Under the pieces are notes generated by a model. The model was not told the origin of the DNA and did no database searches. It saw nothing but the letters and a program-made list of their open reading frames with translations. From contig OZ037768.1 in assembly GCA_964035545.1 (NCBI GenBank), positions 18,331,700 to 18,395,699 on the forward strand: a stretch of 64,000 nucleotides of DNA, given 5' to 3'. Positions 26,701-38,700 of this stretch are shown one piece after another (within the stretch, counting starts at the first letter, position 1; every line of letters starts with the position of its first letter). This DNA is from Bugula neritina. Taxonomy: Eukaryota; Bryozoa; Gymnolaemata; Cheilostomatida; Bugulidae. The position numbers and the translations under genes are program-made.

Positions 26701-29700
26701 CATTTCTAAATAAAAGATTATGGTTATAAAAGTTACTTATTCAGCAGAAGTTGCTGGTAATACAGTTTTAAAGACATAGGAGTACTGAATTACAATGTTG
26801 TACAATACCATAGACTATAGAGTAAAGGTTTATAACACAATTTTTTTCCTTCTTCTGCCCGTTACTCCACCCGTTATTTTTTCAACAGGAGCTACAATTT
26901 ACAATTATTGTTATAAAGAATGTATCAAAACTAAATAACCACTTAAATATCAGGATAACAATGCCCTGAATTATCTCCCTCTCCCAACCAAATTTTATAG
27001 TAAGCCAAGGCTCCTGATAAACACATATACATAAACTATTTATTACTGTGGGCATGTAGTTTATTTATTGCGCACTATTGGTACATAGGCTGTTATAACA
27101 GTGTGGCTAAAATGATTATCATGGTACTAGATTGTAAATTATTTCAACACTATTGTTTTTTAGACATTGTATACGATTACCATCTTGAAGATGAAGAGAA
27201 AGTAGAGGAAAGGATATCCTTAAGGGGCTGGGATCCAGTAGGTTATCATAATAGATTCTATTTAAACATAATTTCAGGCTTTTTATAGGCCCATCTTCAA
27301 ATATACGTCTGTATAATGTTTCAATAATTAGATGGTAATATATTCTATTAATGTCGATTTTAAAAATGTGTTTCAATTGCAAATAATAGCTTCAATACTT
27401 ATTTCATTAGCTAGCTACAATTGAAAAAGGGTATTTTTAGCTGCATAAAAATATTTAGAAACTAAAATAAAAATATGTTAATACTACGTAATTTTGGTTT
27501 TAGTCAAAGCTGGTAGATGAACTGTACAAGGTGGAGCTGGCTACAGAGGTATGTGAACAGTTTTTGAATGGCCTTCAGTCTTATTGACTGATGAAACATA
27601 CGTATATGTTCATCAACACATTTATGGCTGCGGGATAACTTAATATGTCAGCAGTTGAGGTTTTTCAAGTTAAATTAATTTTTATTTAGCATTACTGCAT
27701 CCAAGGCTTAGAAAATTTTTTAAATAATAATAACAATCACAATATAGAGTATTTAGAGAAACATATAAGATAGTGAAACTATAATAGTTAACTATTTAAG
27801 CAACATTTACTTATTTTATTCAACTACAATGAGGTGTTTGGCAGTTATGTGTAGAAGATACAGTAGCTTCTGTTTTGAGTCAGTTCTTGTATTTAGCAAA
27901 ATGAACTAAGAGTGCTTCTGGGTCTGCAGGCTTATTCATGCTTATAGGTTAACTAGGCTTTTTCAAAGCATCAAAAATAGTAAAATTATGGTTTGAATGG
28001 TCCCAGGCAACAAAGAGAGAATAACTCTAAATTAATGACTAATTACAATTTCAGGAGGTATTAAATGAAAATTGGATATTCATAAATCCTTTAGGTATTT
28101 TTAAATAAGTATAATAACAACATATGCATGTGTTTTCTAATCATAATTATATTATTTGTTGAACTAGACTGTAGTGATATTCGTGCCATATGGGGGAGGG
28201 GGAGGAGAGGGGGAGAGGGGAGGCTTTTAGCACTTTCGGTTGTTGTCAACTCTCTTCATCATGAGCTCTAGATTGCTTCAAAAAGCTATGAATTAACACC
28301 TCAAGTAAAAGCAGTAGAAGTCAAATGCATTGCAGTTTTATTAACCAGTATAAGACTAGTTCAGTGTACACACTATTGCGATTATATAAGAATTACACAC
28401 CACGAAGGAATCTCCACAACATTTTTCTAACTCATAAAAGTATTTGATTTCAACAGGCTATTGTATAGCCTAGCTTCCTCATGCCATTAACATGATGCCT
28501 CCACCTGATCTCTAAAAATGTTCACAATATGATAATATAACTAAACAGTAAATAATCTGTTATACAGACTGTTGCTAAAAATTCAAATTGATAAACTTTT
28601 ATTTAGCCCTCAAATGATAGAGAAGTGATAAACATGGAGGGATATTTGGAGAGACTACCCATTGGAAAAAATAAGAATACGTTGCTGAGGACGTGGAAAC
28701 AAGCATACTGCAAGGCTATAGATGGCATACTCTACTTTTACAATGTAGGTGGTACTGAGCTATAACACTATGCTTTTAAATTTAATATTTAATTCTAAAC
28801 CGTAGATATACTATGAAAAGTAAATGAGGCTTATGTTACATTTTAAATCTAAACAAAATTTTAATGTAATGTGGGCTATTTGAGTTGCCTTTAGAGTTAC
28901 TTTCTTTCTAAAACTGCAATACATGATTGTGAAACTGTGTAAATCATTGCTTTTTGCAAATTCATATTGAAAACCATGAGTTAAATATTTACTGCTGCTA
29001 AGCTTGACTCGTAGTGCTTAAGTGTTTTGTCACATAGCTTTTTACATATAATCAGAAAAAGTAATAAAATTGCACCAGTTTCATCAAAAGATATATTAAT
29101 AGATTAAAATCTTTTGTTTTTTGCTGTAATTAACTGTATATCTTGCAACTTTTTAATTTTTCAAGAGCAGTAAAACGAAGGCATCTAAACAATGAGTCAG
29201 TTTTCAAAATGAGAATGTAATTTAAACTTTATCAACTGCCAAAAAATAATAATTAAAGTTTTTTGCAGTTATCTTAACCAAGTTGTTCAAACTCATGAAT
29301 CTAATAAAAAACTATTTACTCTAAATTAGGTCAAAAACATTTTCATTGAATCTTTCAAGTGATTTCAAACAACTCCCAGTAGCAAAAAATCCTGCAAAGT
29401 TATCATCTTTCTAACATCAACTGGTAGTCCTATAATATTGTCAATGCTTTAAAATAGTTGACCAAATTTGATGAATTATATTAATTTTGACATGCATTGT
29501 ATTTTTATATTTCATAGACAAAAGAATCTACAGAGCATTATTCATTCATGTCTCTTATGGGCGGAGAATTAGAAGAACTGTCTAATAGGATGATAGGTAT
29601 TGATGACATGGTAAGAGTTAGTGTGTTTTAAAATATTATTTCTTTAGGGTAAAACATATATAATGAAATTATTAAATTGAAGAATTTTAGAAAGAAAAAT

Positions 29701-32700
29701 TTTATTGAATTCTTCTGAAGCTTTTTTATCAGCTCAACAAACTAATAAGAAGTGAAATAGAAGTCGTTCTCTCATCATTGCTTGCAGAAAAACATTTCAA
29801 CAATATTTTGCTTTTACAAAATACTTCCAGTACAGAAATTTTATGTTAGTGTTGCAATTTCTAATTCTTTTTTGTTCTTTTAGAGTTTTATTTTACAATA
29901 TTAGGCCATTCTGTGTTGCTATGACTTATTGTTATATACTATATAGCTATAGGTTATAGATTTATACGATATTATTATATTTTTATGAACAGTACTTTTG
30001 TGATGTTTAAATTAAATCTACGTAGAAGCCATAATCAAATACAGATTACTTATCAAATTTCTCAGCATGTTACCCATTTAAGAATCTTTTTTATTCTTGC
30101 TAATAATGAAACTGAAAGTTGAATTAAATTTTTGAGTATCTAGTTATAATTAGATTTAAAAAAAATCTTATTCATATAAAAAATCAACTAATTTAATTTA
30201 AACTAAAGCCACCCTATGCCATTCATAAAATCTGTACCTGTAATTGCTTACAGTTCATAAAAGTATTTAGAAGTTATCCCCAGTTAGTACTATTGATAGT
30301 AGGAAGCTACATGCAGGTCTTCTAGTTATTTCAAGTTGTCTCGCCTTGTTCTTGTTATAATTGCTATAATCGCTGAACACAGCAGTAAGCATACACTAAG
30401 TGTGTGCACTTACTGCTGTGTTATATACAACTGTACAGAATTTACACTGTGTATATATGATTTCTAGTTTAGAAAACATAATATATTGCATCTATTATAA
30501 TACAGCAATATAGTAATGCAATGCAGTCATATTATATAGTAATACAGTAATATGATTGTCTAATGAAGTAATATAGTAATACAGTAATATAGTATTGTAA
30601 TACAGTAATATTATATAGTAAATAAGTAATATAATAATGTAATGCAGTAATATAGTAATGTAATACAGTAATATATTAATGTAATACAGTTAATATAGTA
30701 ATATAGTAATACAGTAATATAGTATTGTAATACAGTAATATTATATAGTAAATAAGTAATATAATAATGTAATGCAGTAATATAGTAATGTAATACAGTA
30801 TTATATTAATGTAATACAGTAATATAGTAATACAGTAATATAGTAATACAGTAATATTATATAGTAAATAAGTAATATAATAATGTAATGCAGTAATATA
30901 GTAATGTAATACAGTAATATAGTAATACAGTAATATAGTAATACAGTAATAAAGTAATACAGTAATATAGTAATACAGTAATATAGTAATACAGTAATAT
31001 AGTAATACAGTAATATAGTAATACAGTAATATAGTAATACAGTAATATAGTAATGTAATGATAGTAGTAAAACTATTTGTTTTGGCAGCGTTGTTGATAA
31101 GTTATTATCAAATTTCCATGAGGTAAATATTTACGTCACTCCTCTAAACATGTATAGGGGTACAACGCTGTTCCAATTTGCCCAGTAAAAGCAGAGCATT
31201 GCGCAACATGTATTAATATGTTGGTCACATGTGAACCTTGAATCACTCCCCCTTATTTTTGCAAAGCGTTTGTTTTGAAACTAGATTAAACTTTTATAGA
31301 AGAACATTTTTTTAATCATCTTATAAAGTTTAGTGTTGACAGTTGCTGATTAATTGATTAGAACTGCCAGCAATACTTCTGATTCTATCAATTAGTATAG
31401 AACTTACTAGAATGTTTACATTTCTAATTATGTACAACTGAAAGTTCTCTCAAATCTAATTTAAGTTACACAGAAAATGTCTCATGTTATGTTTACACCC
31501 TGGAATTTGCACTCACTGTAGTTTGTCAACACGATTGTTTATAGCTTTGATTTACAACAATAATAACTAGGTTATAGTTTCCATATGAGGGGTCAGCTAT
31601 ACAATATATGTTACAAATTAATTCAATCAATCTTTACCTCATTAACCCAGCTGGCTTTAAAGTGTTACATTGAATTTTGTGCCCTTGCTATTTACTAACT
31701 ACTGCAGCTGTTTTCATTCTACAAAGAAAAAAATCAAACTGTGCAAGTTGTTGATGTAATATATATGTATTTAGAAAGAAGAGATTTTATTTTACAAGAT
31801 TAAATGATATTTTAAAGTTGTATACTTTCTGCCAATATGGTGGAGCAGATTACTCCAACTTCTGATGCATAAATGAGAGAAAATGATGTTTTCTGTTGCT
31901 GTGCAATGAATTTGGCTTGTTACCTTTCCATCTAGAACTGTATCAGATTAGGTGTTGTCTAAAGTTTAGAGTCTAGGGCCTAGGCTATAGTACTTCTTTT
32001 AGTTTGACATATTATTCTTTAATATAGTATTATATTGTTTCACAGTTTACTCATTTGAGACTAGCATTATTTAATAAACTTAGCCAGTAACCTCATCAGC
32101 CACAAAACAGAATAATTTTTGACCTTATTAACCTTACAAATTTTTAACCAAGTCCCCAAATTTGAAATAATTTCCACTTTTATAAAACAATATTTTACCT
32201 ATAAATAAGGACTTGACGTATAACCAAAGTTGCTCAACACTATCTGATGGCTCAGCTGCTACTCTCACAAGTTTTAACTAAATTAGACTAGGCATTATTG
32301 TTTCCGGCATGTTCTAAAGAGAGGTTGCAACTCTAGAATCTATCCACTAAAGTTCACTGACTCTTATAGTTGTAATGGTGGCCAGATGTTTGCAAGCTGT
32401 GTTTTGAGTTCAATCAGTTCAGCTGTATTCAAATATCTCTCCAAATGTTTTTTATTTTCTTTCTTGTTGAATATATCCTAAATGTGTTTTGGATACTCCG
32501 CCATTTTGAAAAACTATATAAACTTGTTTCCTGCAGAGAGGCCACTACTTGATGGTCCGGTGTGCTGAGGCTGACCACTCAAATTGGAAGAAGTCATTCC
32601 ACACTCAGATCAAATGTTCACCCCATACCAACTATGTTCACCCTTGTTTAGTGTGTGCTGACAACTCCCTGGTACCCAAAGTGGTCATTGTTGATATTGG

Positions 32701-35700
32701 AAGTACATCCATAAGAGCAGGAATTCTGGGAAATAAACGTAAGTGTGCCACACTCTTATAAAACTAAAAACATAGAAATGAACTCGGATATTTAAGATCT
32801 AAAAAAGTGTTATTTGTCACTAACAGCTGCATAGAACATTGGAAAAATTAAACAAGTATACTTATATTCAGGATGAATAACTCCTATATTATACATAATT
32901 ATGGTTTATATGTAAAACTCAGACAATTAACATTTTCATTGTGATTTTAGCCAGCTACCCTCAACTGTTCTTCCCGTCTGTTACATCCACCAGCAATGAG
33001 GGACAGCTAATAGTTGGCAGAGAAGCGTATTTGCCAGAGAACAGAGTAAATGGTATTCATAAACCAATAGGAACGTGCAAAGATAAGACTGAAACTGTGA
33101 GTGAACCATTTTCAACTGCGTACAATTTTTACCAAATAGAAGTTTAAAACAACTTCTTAACTTTAAGAAATTTTTGTCAAGTATTTTTTATAGATTTAAA
33201 CTTTCACAAATAATTTTTGTACGTGTTTGGTTCAGCATTTATTCTCGGTCTCAAAATAATGAATTATTAAAATATAAAGCTACAGCAAGCAATAAAAGTA
33301 TTGGAAGGCAGTTTTTTCCTACATCAGTGATTAATGTTCGACTATATTAACAAAATTGTGATTTTTTAACAGCTTGGAAATTATAAAGTGTAGAAAGTTT
33401 AGTTTCAAGACTGAAATTTGGCTCTGCTCATCTTGTTTAAGTGTTGAGCTGCATATGTTTCACCCTCTTTGCCCCTCTAGTATCTTGATATCATTTGTAT
33501 ATATAAGAAGTTATAGTTTAGCTTTACTAAATACTCATTACTTTATATTATACTCTTATACAACATCTTAGTCAGTAACAGCTATAGGAATTACAATTGC
33601 TTTATCCTAGAGTATAATTATGTTATTTTGTTCAATATAAGTTATGCTCTTCAATAATTAAAACCATGACTGTTTTTTAGTATTGCGTCAATGTGCAGGT
33701 CCTGCCCAAGTTGTTCCAGGAAATTTTCTCTCAACTGAAAATCAACGTCAAAGATTACGCGGTATAGTTTATTTTGAAACCTTATCTAATCTTTACACTC
33801 ATGTATGGTTGCTAGCAGTTATATGATGAAATATTATGCTATTTATAGCGCAGCTTTGATACCATTACAATCAGCAATAGGAAATATATATGTTTTTCCC
33901 ACAACAGAGTGTTGCTTAGTAGCAAGCTAGTTTTTGATAAACTCATTGATCACCTTGTGTAGTTTAGCAGTAGTTTCGAGGCAATAGGCACGTTTGGTGA
34001 TTCCTAGAATACAGAGGTAAATATGTATCCTCAGATGTGAAATTTACTATTCAAAGCTAATTCCCATTAGTTGTTCTATTGACATTTATGACTAGAAATT
34101 ATACAAGCAAACCAAATTAAAAAATAAATAATTCGGTCAGGAAAACATAATTAATTCCAACCATTAAACAAAGTTTCAAGAATTTACTTTACATATAGTT
34201 TTGTTTAATTCAAACAACACATGCATAATTTAAGCCACTTGTGACCAAAAAGCCTAAGAGTCTTGTGAGGTGATGCTGTGTGCATTGTTACTAAATGTAG
34301 GTTAGCAGGCTAGACCTAACATTATAAATTAGTTTAACTTTTTTTCAATTGACCTAAAATTCTAATTAAATTATGCCTTACTCTGTACCTTTAGCCACTC
34401 TACTTATTCAATGAGCCACCAGCTTCCTAGCAACTAACGAAGTATTAAGTATAATAGTTTAATTCCTTGTATTTATATTGTATGATGCTAAAACTGCAAG
34501 AAATATTTCCTATTTTAAAACAGCGGACTAGAAAAAAGTCTCACATATTTTAAACCATGGATAATTAAAACTGAAGTACTCAGTCTCCTTCAGCTTAAAT
34601 TATACAAGTTTCATTGCTTTAGTTTTTGTCAAAATATATTTATGACATAATAAATCATATTTTTTATATTTGATAGTTTTATATAGTACAGATAAGTACA
34701 TTAAATTACTGATATCGCAATATTTCAAACTGTAGATACTTTTGTCAACGCCGCATCAATTCAGCTCTCGTCTGAAAGAGGAAATACTTAACATACTTAT
34801 AACTAAGAATGGTGCTGCTGGAGTCAGCATGATAAACCAGTCTCTACTGACTCCGTATATATACAATGCAGCATCTGGCATAGTTGTGGACATTGGGGAA
34901 CGCATTGAAGTTGCTGCTCTGACAGATGGTAACATATATAGATATAACTATGATTTACCATATTAGAATTTTTTATAACTTTTCAAGAATCATAGTAATG
35001 ATGAGGTGGTGTCTAGTCAAAAGGACACAGATAATAATGGAACAGGTGGAAAAGTAGATAAAATGGCACATTTTCATATTATGGTTTGGGTTTGGGGTTT
35101 AAGGGTTTGGGTTTTGGTGTGCCATTTTTGCCTAAGTTTCTAGTTGTACTATTATTACCTGTGCCGTTATTTTCTGTGCCATTTTTATCGTGCCATTTTT
35201 ACCTGCGCGGTTTTTACCTAAAATCATGATGTGGTAATTCTTATAATACTCTGGAAGATGACAGTGACTGTGTTGCTACTCTTAGGCTACTTGGTTGAAG
35301 GCACTCTCAACAGACAGGGGTTTGGCGGAGCTCACATCACGGATACTCTGACCACTTATCTAGCCGAACACAAACTGCTGGCACCAGTGGAACAGCTCAT
35401 TGCCCGTTTAGTAAAAGAGAAGGTATGATTGGTGAAGCTGTAACCCTATTGATTGTAATATTATAGGTGCTCATATTATTCCTGATTAGTTCTACAGGTG
35501 ATTATAATTGTTATGTCTTTTGATGTTACGCTAAGACCGTGTCTGAAATAAGGCACCTCAGAGGTACAAACTGACACTTGCGTTTTGGAAAGGGAAAAAT
35601 CTCCACTCCCATTGCTCACAGTTTTGAAAAAATAATTTAATAAATAGTTACTAAATAAATGGTGTCTGTGCCAGGCATTTGCTTTTATGATCACAACGTT

Positions 35701-38700
35701 TCCAAGCTTGCATTATGTGACCGGTTTTCTATTTGATGTCTGGAAACAGCAACCACAAATTCATCCAAGCATCCATTCACATAAAGCGAAGTAATGCAGT
35801 GCATATATTGTAATTTTAAGGACACTCAAGCAGTTAACATTTTTACTAGAAACTTCAAACTATCTAAATCTAACTATGCTTCTATTGCCAGATACTCATA
35901 TAAAGATAACATTGTCAACTTTAAAATTATTTTTATTTTTATATCAAGAAAATATAAATTTTGTTTTATTTGCCAACAGCAGGTTCATAATGCAATATAA
36001 AAACGTGGCTATTATATTTGTAGGCGTGCTTTATGTCTCAGGACTATGGTGATGACCTACTCAAATATATGTGTAATGAGAAGCAGTGTGAATTTAAAAT
36101 AGACTTACAGAACTTTGATCTTCCCCAAGAATTTCCTGCCAGGTTTGTTCTTTGTTGTTGACATCCACATTATGACACAACTTTAGAGATGCTAAAGGCC
36201 TGGCCACACACTCGAGAGAATCACATGAATATTAATCGTCTATTTGACACGAAAAAGCAATCGTAAAAGAAAATTTGAGAGAATTCAAACAAAATCATCT
36301 TCGTTGGGTGTACACAACGATGACGATGGACGAAAAACCACAATCGACAATGAGCACCATTTGATTGGTCAATAGAATTTTAGCAAAAGTAATTGTTTCA
36401 TTTCTACCACGTTTCTCTATTTGGCAATTTTTTACTGTTTGTATCTTGTGCAAGACTCATTCACAGACTATTTATTATGCGTTTCGTCCGACGAGTGTGT
36501 GGCTGGTCATAACGAGAGGATAACTCATGAAAATCGTCACACGATTTCGTATGATCCTCACGGGTGTGAGGCCAGGCCTTAACAGCTCTGTAGTCCAGTA
36601 GCCCTGCAATATAATCTGGTAACCTCATTCCCCCCCCCCTGCATATTGTGATAGGCTAACAAATTAAATTCCGTATCTGGTGTCCTCCAAGAGGACAGAA
36701 TTTGATCATAACTGCTTGTGCACTACACTGAAAAGTTTCAATTCGTGTTGCCGACTTGGTTTGAGACAAAGAGTTCAAGAAAGCTTATCTAGAAACATTC
36801 ATTTGTACTGTGATTACAATTTGATTATAAACAAAAATGATATGTTTATAACTAGTGTTACACTTATACTTAGCCTGTTTCTTTATATGAAAAAAGTTTT
36901 TATTAAGAAAATTTGAAGCCTCGAGCGAAAGAAGGAAAACAAATAATGTCTCCAGAACCAAATTCTAGATCATCAAATTGTTGTTATTAAATGTTCTGGG
37001 TGGTGATGACAGCATTTGAATAAATTGCAGACTGGAACTTCTTTATACTCATCACTCAATGTTATGAGTCACCAAATTTGATAATTTGATGACAGGAAAA
37101 GTTTAAGCTTGGCATGATTTAATAACAAGAAACAGATGTGTTGAAGTGTGGGTTTTCGACTCACATTATTTAAAAGTTTATAACATTCCACTTTATCAAA
37201 ATAATAATTCTTGTTATATTAGTTGATATACTGTAGTTCCGGTTAGCAAAATGATTGCTCCAGGCAGTTTTTTGTTAAGTCATCAGGGATTCGGAGATTG
37301 AGTTTCAGGAGGGAATTTAATTTACCGAAAACAATTTACTACTCATGTTCCAGTCTGTTATGTCTTGATCCCTTAATTGTCTTTATCTACATTAGCCAAT
37401 TATTTGCAATTACGGAAGGTTCGAGACTCCATTCGTTCTGTTATATATGATATCCTATATGTCCCCTTTCTCAGATTTCGTCCCAACTTTTTTAAACTCA
37501 AACAAACCTAATATTAACCTATTTTTCTTAGAAGAATTTCGATTGACACAGCAAGATTCAAAGCATCTGAGGGGTTGATTAAAACCGAACTGCATGGCAT
37601 GGACAGTCCAACACTGCCTAGGCTCATACATAACGTGGTCAATAACTGCCCAATCAACATTCGCCGAGAAATGTGGCAGAGTATATATCTAAGTGGAGGG
37701 ACAACTCTAACTCCCGGGTTTCCTGAACGTCTGCAGAAAGAGCTGGGAAAGATTGTGCCTTCTTCAATCAATGTTCAGGTGAGATTTGGTTGACCTCCAC
37801 ATTTAATGCAAACTACTTTAAGTGACCTAAACAAATATTTGCTCACTACTTTAGATGTTGCAATAATAAACCAACAGATCTGCAACTTTCATAAACCAAT
37901 TACTATGTTTGCTGTTGTTCAGAATGCTTTTGCTGTGTTTTATAACAGGTTGTTATTGCAAATTGGGCTGAACACAATGAATGTAACTGCAGTATAGTGT
38001 ATGGTTCATATTATAATATCCATATGTATTCTTTACAATTATACCAATGTTTTTGTTGACCGTGTATCCACACAAATCATATGTTTATCGACAATAATTA
38101 ACACCAATCAATAACCAGGTAATAACTAGGCCACCTTTGCATGATGCTGTTTACTATTTACAGCTTTTGTTTTCTAGCTTTCTAGTTTCTATGCTTTTCT
38201 AGGGCATATAAAATTTACAGGTTGACAAAATGAATAGAGTCATACTCATAGGTTACAGTGTATGTCAAGGTTTGGTCACGGAGTAGTAAGGTTTCTATAT
38301 GCATAGAATATGATTTCTAATTGATTAAAAACATTTTGGAGCTGCGTAAATCAAAACAATCAATTTGTAAGAATTTTTGAGGTATTGTACTGATTAACAT
38401 CGAATGTATTTTTATGTATGCATCATATAAAAACGTAGGAGTAATGCCTGAAACCTTCCCGTTTATATGTATGTAGTCAGCTGGCCTCATTGCCAACTTT
38501 AGAAATACCAACATACATTTTAATAGTCAGAGGAAAGCCAATAAAATGTCTAATTCCTTGTAATTAAAATTTAAACCCTACCCTATAGCATTGTCTAAAC
38601 TCTTAATAAATGTATTAAGATTTATATTGTGAAACAATGTTATGAAATATTTTGAAAACACTATGTTTGGCTTTTATTTACTAAATTTTTAGTTTTGGAA

